Part shown: in pieces, positions 23,101 to 34,230 of the stretch | How positions within the stretch are numbered: position 1 is the stretch's first letter | How the letters are laid out: each line of letters begins with the position of its first letter | From: Hysterangium stoloniferum | Lineage: Eukaryota > Basidiomycota > Agaricomycetes > Hysterangiales > Hysterangiaceae | Length of the DNA: 64,000 bases | Assembly (NCBI GenBank): GCA_015178975.1 | Contig: WHVD01000107.1 | Location: 234,974-298,973 of the forward strand | Reading direction: 5' to 3' | Translations under genes and position numbers: made by a program | Notes under the pieces: model-generated | What the model was told of the DNA's origin: nothing | What the model saw: only the letters and a program-made list of their open reading frames with translations | Databases searched by the model: none

Positions 23101-24528
23101 AATCGCCACGCCCCCACAAGCAGCGGAGTCTTCAAATTCGAAGTCTTCACCACATCGTTCAGCGGACCGAGTCAATAGCGTCAAAGGATCCAAACCCGCT
23201 GTTCGAAGAGCTGCGTCAGCGTCATCTGAAGCAGCGTCAGTAGTTGTGATGGCAATACAACGCACACCTTCTCGTCGATCGGCTGCTCAAGCGGCGACAC
23301 AAAAGCTGCATGAGGTGATGCCTGACGTTATCAACTTTGAAAGTGAACTAAAACGTAGCAAAAATGGGAGACTAAAGAGTGCCAGAGCCGGCCGGAGATC
23401 CGAAGCTGACAAGAACGACGAGGACGATACTGGAACAGAAACTAGGCCTGTGAAGAAACGAAAAACGAAGGATCCCGTTGATCGTAACCAATCGACTTCC
23501 AGACTAGGGACGGAAGTGTCGGAGGATGGACCTCCCGTTAGCTTTACTACGCGTCCCAAAGATTCCAAGAGAGCTGCAGATGACGATGAGGAAGAGCAGA
23601 GAGATGTTATACGCAGATCGGCAAAGAAACTTCGGATCGAAAGTACGGATTCCGAGGCTGGGTACATTCTCTGTTGGTGAAACAATACTGTTTGGAGACT
23701 GACCTATCGATTTGGTTGCAGATCTAATCCGCCCGCAGCATCTAGCCTATCTAGCTTCGATCCTAAGAAGATTCGGATACTGAAAACGAAAATTGATATA
23801 CCGGAAACTGTCGAAAAGGTGCCTTTATTCCATGATGTCACTTACGAGGGGTCTCATCTTCCTTCCTCAGGCGTTGGTTAAGCTGGGGGTGAAGTTTACC
23901 CAGAAACCACACGAATGTACTCATCTAGTGACAATGGGTTTGGCGAGAACAGAAAAGTTCCTTTGTGCGCTTCCACAAGCTCCTTTTGTTTTAGATGGAA
24001 AGTGGCTCTTGGCCTGCGCATCTGCGAAAAAAATCTTTGGTAAATAATTTTTGCTCCACTGGTTTTTCTTACTAAGCTACCGACGTCTAGCCGAAAAAGA
24101 CTACTTTTTGCACGATCCTGACGTCGAGCTCAAGCATAATTTTAAATTATCCGAAGCCCTGCAACGTGCAGCAGAACTAAAGAGGAAGAAGAAACAACTA
24201 CTTAAAGGCCATTTCTTTTATTTTACGCCCAACGTTCCCATTGATCATAAGATGCTTAAGAACGTGCTACACGCGTTAGGCGCAGAGGTACAACCTCTCG
24301 TTCTAGCTATTAAACTATACTCATATATTATCAAAGGGCAAAGAGGTGATACCTACGATGCGTAATATTTCAGACACGCGACATGTTATTTCATCTATGA
24401 AGGATGAAGAGCTTTGGCGTCCTTTGGCTAATAGTGGCGTCACCATTTATTCGCAGGAATTAGTTTTAGGTGCAGCCTTCACTCAATTTGTCGATTGGGA
24501 TGGTCCGGATAAGATTTTATCCCGATAA
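20181..24528 (+). CDS. Multi-BRCT genome-stability protein, Brc1/Rtt107-like
   Basis: Ten exons: 20181-20372, 20420-20463, 20515-20578, 20629-21366, 21414-21535, 21592-23661, 23722-23818, 23871-24039, 24091-24287, 24337-24528, giving 1294 residues. All introns are 47-60 bp with GT-AG ends, and frame is kept throughout. BRCT-like units lie at the N terminus (MPLFDEVRYYISESL; PYWVERSMELGAL), then RDVTHLFVTN to HWFDQCFSMQ, DIWKGRRILL to GTLAWFFYV, and VITVTNYQGEERDYLKKLIE to VVNHKWLEDCF. About 640 low-complexity residues rich in Ser, Lys and Pro follow, then a C-terminal BRCT pair (ECTHLVTMGLARTEKFL, DGKWLLACA; GHFFYFTPNV, RHVISSM). Four N-terminal plus two C-terminal BRCTs with a long linker match Brc1/Rtt107, phosphopeptide-binding scaffolds at stalled replication forks. 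Orthology is inferred from architecture. Confidence 0.85.
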
Positions 24529-25424
24529 TGGTGTTGGACTTGGAAACTTCACAGGCTGTAGTACCACATTGCATGGTTTATATACGTGTATCTTACTTCT
24601 GCTCGTCCTTTCTTTTTTAATTTTATAGCAGTATTGTATCCCTTATATTTTTGTTTTTCGGTTCATGTAATACAAATTCTTTCAAGCGGTATATCAGTCA
24701 TGATCACTGTACACTCTTACCGGGCACAGGTATATGGCAGGTTTTCGTGCGGGTGAAGGACAGCTGACTACTAAACTAGTGTAAAGTATCCCATAACGAG
24801 TGCTAAGGACACAAATAAACAGAATAATGTCAGATATACCTCAGAATGTGACCTGACTCTCAACAGCGCCACCTGTGTGGGGGTGATAGTTTGACCAGGT
24901 AATTGGCGGCACTGAAACGGGTATCAAATGCATCCAGTCGATTTCAACTTATTGATGATGTTATGGCATGTCAAAGTAATCATGTGGATTCGCGGTGATA
25001 CACCTAGGTGAATATTTTGGGTCAGGCTCCCTTTTTCTTGTTCATCTCGCTGCGAGAGAAAGTCTGAGGGCAGAGACATATTCTCTATCAATCCTTGTAC
25101 TCATAATCATCCCATTTCAGCTTTGGAGTAGACAAGTGAGGGTGTTAGTACCTGAGACTGTGTGGATGTACTAGGACTTGTTGTGTAACAAGGCAACAGG
25201 AAAATTCCAAATGTGTACGTAGCATCCGAAACACTTCTATACCTGAGTCAGTTACGTATGGCAATACAACCAAGCTACTAATACTTTACAAAGAACGACA
25301 ATAATAACCAGTGATATGCATCTGTATGGTCAATTACTACTACGATCTCTGACACTGCACCTCGCGTTAAACCTAGGGAGAACTCTCAACAATCAGAACT
25401 ATTTAACACTACACATATGATCCA
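24529..25424. other. Intergenic between convergent genes
   Basis: The BRCT gene and the EthD gene converge here, so the stretch should hold both 3' UTRs. No gene or repeat was recognised. Confidence 0.5.
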
Positions 25425-26195
25425 TCACCGAGGCTTCCCAAAATCCTTGTAAAGTTCAAATGTGCGCGGCTCTCTCCTGGTGAGATAGTTTGAGACTTGA
25501 ACCGACCAAGGTGTGTCGTACATTTCCTTGAACTCCTTCGTTGACCTGTAATCAGGCCTATCCCACTCGTGAACGCTCAGATATTTGGTAGCTGGTGGAG
25601 TGTCCTTGTCCGCCTGTCCGGCCAGCTCCTTGGTGCTCACAAGCTTATACCTCCTTCCACGCAACCACCCGGGGACCTTGGAAATGGCATCCATATGCTC
25701 CACAGCATACCATTTATTAAGATCCGCCTCATCTTCTGGCTTCGCGTCGACAGAAACGATGAGGACGTATTTCGCCGGCAGAGCTGACGGCGACAGCCGC
25801 GGACTCGTCTGGGTCGAGATGTGCGAATACACGCGGCGGTTGAGCATTTTCGACTTTGCGATGATGTCGTTCTCTCGCTGGGATTGGTTGAGATTGATAG
25901 CTTTGTATGCGTCCGAAGTAATGACATCGGGATCGGTTAGATCATACAGTGCAAGCCATCCAGGCTGGGCGGTATCATTAGCTTTATACCGTAGGGCGGT
26001 TTGAAAACCTTCCACGGTGAGACGAAGGGGGGCGTGTTCGTTATCGTACCAATCTAGGCAGCAAAGAAATAGTTGATTAGTACAGCTTCAACCAGCTAAT
26101 CCTTTGAACTTACCATTGTATTCTTCCAATGTAATGTCTGGTCCTGGGTCTGCTAAGACTAGGAGAAGACCTTCTGAGGATTCGTCAGTTGACAT
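25425..26195 (-). CDS. EthD / dimeric alpha-beta barrel domain protein
   Basis: Two exons (26195-26114 and 26053-25425; intron GTAAGT...CCTAG, 60 bp) encode 236 residues. The first half reads GLLLVLADPGPDITLEEYND, WYDNEHAPLRLTVEGF and LALYDLTDPDVI. The second half repeats the theme: YVLIVSVDAK, LNKWYAVEHMDAISKVPGWL and YLSVHEW. The two W-Y-x-x-E-H units are typical of EthD-like ferredoxin folds. EthD was named for a protein of bacterial ethyl tert-butyl ether degradation, but fungal members have no settled function. The gene lies head-to-tail with the DJ-1/PfpI pair on the same strand, and no operon is implied. Confidence 0.82.
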
Positions 26196-26654
26196 AGTGA
26201 CTATTGGGAACTTGCGCAGACTACAGTAGATATTAGAATATATGACTTGGCTTGTATCTATGAGTGAACTACTGGGGGTTATATATATCTACAGGGAAGA
26301 AAGTTCTGGAAGGGATGACAGAGATATTACTAAAGCTATATTAAGTATGTTGCAAGATATCAGGTTGATTACCAACAATGACGACTCGCGACGCGAAGTT
26401 ATCTAGCGAAATTCAAGAAGTCTTAGTCAGGCTGTCGGCTTGTAACGTGACTAGATTAGTGTGACCTTTATGGACGCGTTATGGACCCCCCCCCCACGAT
26501 TTCTTGACCATTTCTCAAAACATAATTCGAAAAATAGCTCGAAGCCAATTCTTAGATTTTCTGTGAATTTATATTCTTACGTACTTGGTTAAATTCGTTG
26601 ACAGGAGCTATCACCACCCATTCCCTTCTTACAAGTGTCTTCATCGATAACCAT

Positions 26655-27522
26655 TTAAACCAACCCATGGATGACAGCAAAAGGGTCATCCTCAGATCCT
26701 CCCTCAGGAACCTCTATCATGCCTCGTACCAGAACCGCGGTCTTTCTGCCTACGAGATGCTCCAAAAACGCAAGCGCCATGTCCGTCCCTAAGAAAAGAC
26801 GAGCAATGGATAAGTTCTTGTACGCAAAGCCGCTAGAGAGCAAATCACCTGCTGATACACCGGAAGATGTCCAAATATTTCCATCGATAACCCATCGAGC
26901 TTGTGAGACCCAATTGATCTTGTCGTTTGCGGCCGCAGCCTTCATTGTTATAAGTCAAGCAACGAATGAGGGGAATAAAGGTGCAAGGGGACATACGACG
27001 ACGTGCCGGTAAAACATCTTGTTCGTAGTCGCACGTTTGCCATCTAACACCCTGGCGGAGGCCAGCGGGAGGGAACCACCGCAGACGGACATGACGTACT
27101 TCGCACCTGGTGCTTGACGCTTTATAAAGTCAATCTCCGCCTTTGGCGTTACATCTCCCAATTGGGGGTGGGGAAGGGGACCTTGCAGGAAACATGTAAA
27201 AATTTAGCGTGGGGGGCACATACTTTGTAAGGAACTCACCAGCAGGAACCCATATGACGTCATACTGCAGCCCTTTCTCGATGGCCTCCGCATAGGTATG
27301 CGTTGGCGTGATATGAGGCAGGCCCGGGGTAAGTGGGGAGACTGGCTTCGCCGCAGGAGCCAAATAGTCTATTTTGAAGCGGTACGGTACATCTCCGATC
27401 ATTGCAGCGAACGCGGGATGGTCGGCGAAATTGAGGCTGCCAAGAACTTCCATGGGTGGTATGAAATCACTCAGCGTCACTTCGTCGCAGAGACAAACAG
27501 CGAGAGTGAGCGTCTCTGGCAT
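26655..27522 (-). CDS. DJ-1/PfpI family protein, copy A
   Basis: Four exons (27522-27240, 27181-26997, 26939-26849, 26788-26655) give 230 residues from MPETLTLAVCLCDEVTLSDF. An upstream in-frame ATG at 27591 would add 23 residues; the later start matches the paralogue. Family marks are DFIPPMEVLG with the conserved acidic residue, the nucleophile elbow YVMSVCGGSLPL with Cys128, then VLDGKRATTNK, WVSQARWVIDG, NIWTSSGVSAG and TDMALAFLEHLVG. The superfamily includes glyoxalases, isonitrile hydratases and stress proteins; the exact reaction cannot be read from the sequence. All three introns sit at the same positions as in the copy at 29349-30192, showing a segmental duplication. Confidence 0.88.
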
Positions 27523-27717
27523 ATCCGTATCGGTGCTACGTATGAATGGTTGTTTGAGTGTGAGGCAGTTTATTGCTTGGTGCTTGGTCAAGTGTTCAAG
27601 ACAGAGAGCTTTTATATCCTGAAATGAAATTCAGGGCGGGCTTGCCCAATTTTGGATCTAAAACTATGATCGCTTCCCCGGCCCGACGCTTATCGTTTCC
27701 GAAACATAAATTTGGAG

Positions 27718-27950
27718 GTGCCGTGCATACGTCGTATACCTCATTGACTGCGCCCCTGGAAAACAGTTGAATTGCGATTCCAGAGATGAGCAGCCATTCT
27801 GACGTGCCGTGCATACGTATACACCATTGACTGCGCCCCTGGAAACCAGTTGAATTGCGATTCCAGAGACGAGCAGACATTCTGACGTGCCGTGCATACG
27901 TATACACCATTGACTGCGCCCCTGGGACACAGAAGTCTGATCCAGAGAAG
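27718..27950. repeat. 83-86 bp minisatellite, about 2.7 copies
   Basis: Units start at 27718, 27804 and 27887, each beginning GTGCCGTGCATACGT and continuing with ATTGACTGCGCCCCTGG and GAATTGCGATTCCAGAGA. The third unit decays after GCGCCCCTGGGACACAG. Apparent minus-strand frames over the array are repeat translations. The array lies 5' of DJ-1 copy A and 3' of copy B. Confidence 0.9.
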
Positions 27951-29348
27951 AGTACTGCGCCCTGCGGGGCGTATGTTCACCTGCATCACGAAGATACCTA
28001 CTGAGATACGAGCGTTGAAGGTATAGGCACCGGAACGAGTGGAGCCGCGCATATGATACGATAGGTGATGCAGCTTATGATGTATCGATCCACTTAGTGG
28101 ATAAACTCTACGATATATATATACGAGAATTAGCGTAAAGAATAATAATAACTATTCACACTCGTTAATCTTTAATACCATTCGTTACTTCCGAACTATA
28201 CGAGTGTGACCATGCTAAGTATTTAATTATACCTAATCTATTGGAGAGTATTTTAAAAGAGAGTATTTGCAACTAATATCCTCATCTGAAGTGGGTACAG
28301 TCGCCTGGACATTTGTTGGGGTTACTAGCGGCGTCGTGCATTATGTATTCCCACTTCTTGGTCTGGTCAATTCGAACTTGTCAGACTCGGATGAGGCACG
28401 TATACGTCGTCTGCTTCCGGCAATAAATCTAACTTGGCGCTTTAAATTAGATATTTACTGGGTCCCATGTAAACATACGTGCAACGAACCTTGATGGCTC
28501 CCCGTGCCTCGGAAGACAGACTCAGGTATACGCTTCCTAATATAGGTTCCTCGAGGCTCTCAAATGTGCAGCAAATTGCTGTGTGACTAGTTTTTGTATG
28601 TCTTCCTTCCGGAAAGTGTTGTCTCCTTTTGTGTTTGGGTCCGACTCAGAGGTGAGTAAGGGTGTAAATTGCGGCTAATACAAATCTATTGCAATCCGAC
28701 CTCATGCATGCATAGATGGCCCACACTAGTAAGTCTCCTAACGCCCATTGTCACTCGTCAGTTCATCACCCAACTACAGACCGGACAAGCCTAAAAAACA
28801 CCTGTAATGCACGAAGAAATCCCCACCGATCCGCACCGCCGCCTTGCCCAAGTTGTCACCAAGGCGACGAAACTGCACTATACTTTTTTTATGCTCGCAT
28901 CGGTACGACACCGGGCTATGAGAGGAAATGCGAGCTGATTTGCAGCCCCCACCGTGACCCCCGTCTGTATTCACCCTTCCCAAACCGTTTTCCGAAGAGA
29001 GGCCATACCAAGGCTTCTCCGCCTCAGGTATGTTTCAGGTATGTTTAGTGGCGCATTCGGAGATAGGCCGGTGCCCCCTGCCATTACATACTTTCCTTTC
29101 TTGATTTTTCCTTGGTGAACCCACTCAACGAGTCCCAACCTTGCCACTGGCCAATACAGAAACAAATAACCCCCGACCTAGTCTGTATTTAAAACGCGCT
29201 CTAAATGAGCTTGTGGAAAATAAACTTATAACACAGCCAGTCTTATGCTCCTATTACAGACAACAGACCGGTCACTATTAGCGCATCGAAGGCGGGAACA
29301 TTGTTCCTGTCCCTCTCACCTTTCCGTAATTTTATCAGATGTTAAAAT
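27951..29348. other. Intergenic between the DJ-1 paralogues
   Basis: No recognisable coding sequence. Frames at 28267-28494 and 28716-29048 (plus) lack family motifs. A TA-rich stretch lies near 28112-28122. Confidence 0.45.
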
Positions 29349-30192
29349 CTAAACCAGTCCATGAACAGTTGCAAAGATGTCATCCCCAGGACCTTTCTCG
29401 GGAATCTCTACAACACCACGAATCCAGGCTGTGATGTGACTGCCTACTAGGTGGTCTAGAAAACCAAGCGCCATATCAGCTCCTATAAAAAACGTGAGCC
29501 TTTTATTAAATATTAGGTCGCTCGCTATTGTACCTGCTGATACACCCGAAGACGTCCAAACCTTTCCGTCCACAACCCATCTTGCCTTGGGAACCCATGT
29601 TATTTGTTTGCTCGTAATAGCCTTGTCAGTGGATCAGCGAGATAAATAATGATAGATATTATGAGGGTACACACAACAATAACACAGAATAACTTTTTGT
29701 TCGTTGTCGCACGTTTACCATCCAAGACTCCCGCACTAGCCAATGCAATGGCGCCTGCGCAGGCCGACATGACATACTTCGCTCCGGGTGCTTGATTCTT
29801 TATAAATTCAATCTCCTCCTTTGGAGTCTGGTCACCGGTTTGGGGGTCAGGAAGGGGACCTTCAACAGAGATGATCATTCGCAGAATAAGCGTGTGGTGG
29901 GGAGCTTACCTGCAGGGACCCAAATGATATCGTACTGCACGCCATTTCGGACAGCGTCTTCATAGGTATGCGTCGGTGTGAAAGGCGGCATGCCCGGTGT
30001 GATGAGGGTGACTGGCTTTAGGGTGGGAGCCAGATAGTCAACCTTGACACGGTATGGCACCTCCCCTACTTCCGCGGCGAAGAGTGGGTTGTCTGCGAAA
30101 TTGAGGCCGCCTAGAATTTCCATTGGCGGTATAAAGTCACTAAGCGTGACGCCGTCGCAGATGCATACGGCAATGTTGAGTGTTACGGGCAT
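29349..30192 (-). CDS. DJ-1/PfpI family protein, copy B
   Basis: Four exons (30192-29910, 29859-29675, 29621-29534, 29482-29349) give 229 residues from MPVTLNIAVCICDGVTLSDF. Exons 1, 2 and 4 have exactly the lengths of copy A; exon 3 is one codon shorter. The nucleophile elbow reads YVMSACAGAIALA with Cys128, where copy A has SVCGGS, so the residues next to the catalytic cysteine have diverged. Also conserved are VLDGKRATTNK, WVPKARWVVDG, KVWTSSGVSAG and ADMALGFLDHLVG. An in-frame ATG at 30231 would add 13 residues. Intron 2 uses a weak-looking donor (GTGTGT). Substrate is unknown. Confidence 0.87.
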
Positions 30193-31282
30193 CCTTTCAC
30201 GATAGTAGTACGGTTGAAAGACAGCCTTCAACTCAGGACCCTTATATAGATTGAGCGTTACCCCCGGTTGTACAGTTGATCCATCAGCTGCAGATGGTCT
30301 GTCAATCTACCCCGCTCGGCGTTGGTTAAACTTAGTTCGTACTAGATCCCAAGGCCTTTGCGCTGACGAAAGGAGCGTTTGAGGAACGTCGCGTTTTTAG
30401 AATTTATTACGGCAAAATATAAGTTACGCAATTGTTTTATTGAGCATAAACGCAATCTCACCTGCTGTCTACTAAAATAAACTGGATGGAGGTGCGGGTG
30501 TTTTCAAGTCTAATGATAGAAATTTGTTGCCGGCTAGAGAGCAGCATAGCATTGCCATGCAGTTCGGACTTTGGAGCTAATTAATTAATAGCTTGCAATG
30601 CATAACGTCTAATTTCGGGTACGCTTTCTCGCAACTTGCAGGTGACCAGTGTTAGCCTTGGTTATCAGCTTGCATACTTAATGTTGACAGTCAGTCTTGC
30701 ATAGTTTTGTTAGATTCGCAAGTTGTTATATATACATAGTACACCTTGAAACGCGCCATAAATGGGCTCATGGTTTCCCGCGTTGCCAAACTCAATGCAC
30801 CTTCCATATTGGTTTGGCTATTGAGTAATTCTACTTGCATAACATCGGATCCGCTGCATAACCTATGATCCGGACCATATTCTGGTGCTCGCATTCAACA
30901 GGAGTGTTCTCTCGTGGCTTGCGTTGCAAGCATAAACGTTTCGCGACGTCCTGTAAGCCATAAAAGAGCTGTCTACTCATATGTCCTTTGACATTGTACA
31001 ACGGCTGTGGATGTATCTGACTCGCCACTCGACGGCCTTCCCTAATCCCGTATATTAACGAAGTATCAATTTGAAACAAAGAAGCAGAAGACTAGATCAT
31101 GTTATCTTTTCGAAAGCCTCATGTCTGCAGACGACTGTCATGAACAATTCATTCAAGGAGCAAAGGCGCCTTTCGCCAAATGCCACGCCTTTTCCACTGC
31201 CTCAAGTAGAACACACTTTTGCACGTGGCTCTCTTGAGCTGTTATAAATTGACAACGGACTCGGGTTCTCCGCTCAACTAAC
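30193..31282. other. Intergenic; no recognised gene
   Basis: This is the divergent 5' region of DJ-1 copy B and the four-TM gene. Minus frames at 30691-30894 and 30831-31079 show no family features. No repeat was noticed. Confidence 0.45.
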
Positions 31283-32066
31283 ATGGCAATCCTTCCTTTT
31301 TCCCTCAGAGTTTACCTTGCTCGCAAGTGGCTTTATATCGCATTGGTAAGTTTGTTCTGTTCGCCGTATCTCAGCCTGGTGGAGACTCAGATCATACGTA
31401 GCTACTGTTCTCGGGCACCTTGGTTGGCCTGACTGGCTTTCGTCTCCGCTATACCCTCCATCTCCCCCCGACCGATCCATTAAACGATGGTAAACCTTTC
31501 TATGGTGAGTGCTTGTGTCCCACATGCGTTGCCGTTCAAGGTCATCTCACCGCATCATCATACTTAGACCGCATTGCGGCCGAACTCTTTGCAACCGGTA
31601 TCTTTGCCTTCTTTTGGGCCGCGCATATGTGAGTAATCCCATCCAATGACAAGCTAATGTCGCAGTACTGAGCAAGGGCGACACCAGGGTCCACACCATC
31701 TCGAGGGCCGTCGAACGTGGCGGTTTTCTTGTGCGCATTGCATTCGAGTTGTTCTTCCTCGGCGTTCTCTGGGTGCTCTACTTGGTAGGAGCGGCCGTGT
31801 CCACCGTAAGTAACCCAAAGGCACAACTCGATGTTCGCTCTAGTCCCTGATCGTGTGATATGCAGCACTTGTGGGGTGATCTGTCGTTCTGTTGGCAATT
31901 TGAAGCGTGTAGACTTCTCACCGCGCTGGTGGCTTTTGCCTGGATAGGATGGATAACAATCTCTGTGCTCTATTTGAATACTTTCATCTTTGCATTCACC
32001 CGCAAGGCATGGACGAAGCCGTCGCATGGCTTGTGGGTAGACAGAGAGAAGGGGCCAGGTGCTTGA
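31283..32066 (+). CDS. Four-transmembrane MARVEL-like membrane protein
   Basis: Five exons (31283-31345, 31402-31504, 31568-31628, 31673-31805, 31866-32066) encode 186 residues. Hydrophobic segments are LLFSGTLVGLTGF (helix 1, with the preceding WLYIAL), FATGIFAFFWAAH (2), FELFFLGVLWVLYLVGAAV (3) and LTALVAFAWIGWITISVLYL (4). Trp-rich helices and the loop HLWGDLSFCWQFEACR after helix 3 resemble the many short MARVEL-like proteins of basidiomycetes. Their function is unknown; a role in membrane domains is assumed from the superfamily. The 44-bp intron 3 was placed because only the acceptor at 31671-31672 restores the frame into helix 3. Confidence 0.75.
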
Positions 32067-32492
32067 GGGAAAGCGTCCAAGCGCACTTTGTGATATTTTC
32101 TTGATATGAATGGAGACGAGAGGAGAATGGTCTGCAGTCTGCCTGGCTTTGTATAATAGTGGGCTACTATATGGTTGAGCGTTCACCATATAAAGCGAAC
32201 CTCAGGCGAGGGTGGAGTATATGTTGTAACATTGTCGATATAATTGTACAAAGGGGATCAAGGGAATCAAGAGAAGAGGGCCGTCATAAAATGTTGAAGT
32301 GGTCACTTCAGTGGTCAGTGATCAATGATCAGTTCTTCAGTGGTCAATGCTCAGTACTTAGTGCTGTGATCACTGATCAGTATCAGGGTCAGTCGGTTAT
32401 GTCCGACCATTCGGTCGTTGATATCTAACAGTAAATTCTCAATTTGCTTTAAGATGATTCAGGATTTATTTCACATAGCAGAGCAATTCTCA
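32067..32492. other. Intergenic with a CAGTGGTCA/TGATCA-rich stretch
   Basis: Bases about 32299-32400 contain repeated overlapping TCAGTGGTCA, GTGATCA and ATGATCAG words. This gives many short palindromes but no clean repeat unit. No gene was recognised. Confidence 0.5.
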
Positions 32493-32848
32493 CACTGGGA
32501 AAAGCCCTAGCTCCAAATTTTTTTAGGAGAGGCTTATTTTATATAAACTCCGCCAATCACCCATCGGATTATTAACCGAGTTAAAGTCGGTTCAGGATCC
32601 AGCATGTGATTGGCTGGTTTAGAATCCGACAAACTTTTTGGTCCTTTAAAGATCCATAACCGAGTTAAAATCGGTTAAGGATCTAACATGTGATTGCAGG
32701 GTTTAGAATCCAATGAACTTTCGGAATCCTCAAAAGGTCCCTAACCAATTTCAACTCCTGTAAGGATTTAACGGACGATTGTTGGAGTTTAAATAAAGTA
32801 AGGCTACTAAGGATCCTAAAATCTTTTGGAGAGGGGGTTATCCCAGTG
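32493..32848. mobile_element. CACTA-type MITE with TCA target-site duplication
   Basis: The 356-bp element starts CACTGGGAAAAGCCCTAGCT and ends TTATCCCAGTG, and is flanked on both sides by TCA (32490-32492 and 32849-32851). CACTG/CAGTG ends with a 3-bp duplication are the marks of CACTA (En/Spm, CMC) DNA transposons. Inside, a block of about 75 bp is repeated (ACCGAGTTAAAGTCGGTT, GGATCCAGCATGTGATTGG, then a second version from about 32650). It has no coding capacity, so it must depend on a transposase elsewhere. Related ends occur at 2727-2846 and 36305-37321. Confidence 0.85.
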
Positions 32849-33165
32849 TCAGCCCTATCAAGGTAAATCCCTAATTGATGTGAGAACGGTGAGAGTGCGG
32901 AGTTCGAATTGAATAGACGGCGAACTCCGACTACTATTGTTCTCAGATATTCATAGATTTGATTGTTCTGCCAGGACAATGAACTTTCTTCATGGTCCAT
33001 TATACCGATGCCTTTCCGTAATTTGATGCAGTGGCTTCGCTTGTAAATTAAGTATATAACAGCCTGCGGTTCAAAGCCTCGTTGCTCGTATCTATTCCCC
33101 ACAGTTCATCCTCTTACTTTCAGTTTTTGAGTTCCTTTCTTAACGATCTTAAATATTTTCACGTC

Positions 33166-34230
33166 ATGAAGTACGCATCCACTTTTGCAACTTTAGCTCT
33201 GGCAGCATCCCTCGCTCCTTCTGCTCTCGCCCATGGCTTCCTTCGTAGCATTACTATCGACGGCAAGCACCACAAGGGCAATATACCGAGACAGTCCAAC
33301 AATCCCAGTCCTATTCGAGTTATCGACGATATAACGCCTGTCAAAGGTGCCACCAACCGTGCTGTCAATTGCGGAAAGAATGCAAAGATCGCTGCGCAGG
33401 TCGTTCCAGCAAACCCCGGGAGTGTTGTCGCGTTCGATTGGGCCAGTGGCGATAACACAAAAGTAAGTGAAATATATGGCTACGCACCATTATTATTATA
33501 CTTACTTGAGTAATCTTAGTGGCCTCATGACATCGGTCCGATGCTTACATACATGTCGACTTGTGGGAACACTACCTGTGACAAGTTTGACGCTATCAAT
33601 GCCAAATGGTTTAAGATCGATGAGGCTGGACAACGTCCCAACAATCTGCGTGAATGGGCACAACATGACCTATGTATGCTATTATTTCGGCTCTTCCTCT
33701 TTAATCCGCTTGACCGATGGTGTTCTTAGTTGAGGGCAAGACCGTAAACGTAACGCTCCCCAATGATCTCCCACCGGGGGACTACCTTGTCCGCCACGAG
33801 ATCATTGCCTTGCACCTTGGGAACGAGAAAGGCGGCGCGGAGTTTTATCCGAGTTGCTCGCAGATCCGTCTTTCCCAACCTAGCAACAACACACCGATTC
33901 AGCAGCCTTCCGTCACGGTCTCGCTTCCCGGCGCGTACTCCGACACGGACCCTGGCATCTTCGTTCCAACGGTATGCGCTAATACTTCATTTAATTTGTT
34001 CATTTTACTCATCACTCGTTATATAGATCTTCGACCCTGTCAAGAACTACCATTTCCCCGGCCCTCCCATTTCGAACGTTGTGACTGGTTCCAACTCGAC
34101 TGGCTCAAATCCCACATCTTCTGCAGCCTCTGGAGGCAACTCTTCGTGCTCTAGTGTTCGTCCCCGAAAGATTAGCCGCGTCATGACCAACTTTAGGCGC
34201 ACCGGCTTCACTGAGGCGATTTCGCTCTGA
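33166..34230 (+). CDS. AA9 lytic polysaccharide monooxygenase, secreted
   Basis: Four exons (33166-33462, 33520-33673, 33730-33971, 34027-34230) give 298 residues. A signal peptide of 22 residues (MKYASTFATLALAASLAPSA then LA) leaves His23 as the mature N terminus (HGFLRSITIDG), as the copper histidine brace requires. The second brace ligand is His102 in KWPHDIGPMLTYMS, and the axial Tyr190 lies in GGAEFYPSC. Other AA9 marks are IDDITPVKGATN, CGNTTCDKFDA and YLVRHEIIALHLG (His179). AA9 enzymes cleave cellulose oxidatively in the cell exterior. Where many AA9 enzymes have Gln two residues before the axial Tyr, this one has Glu188. No CBM1 is present; the tail is Ser/Asn-rich and ends in a basic RKISRVMTNFRRTG segment. 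Confidence 0.93.

Noticed and set aside
27596-28052. Overlapping minus-strand frames that look like a small gene family
   Set aside because: They are translations of the 83-86 bp minisatellite in different frames.
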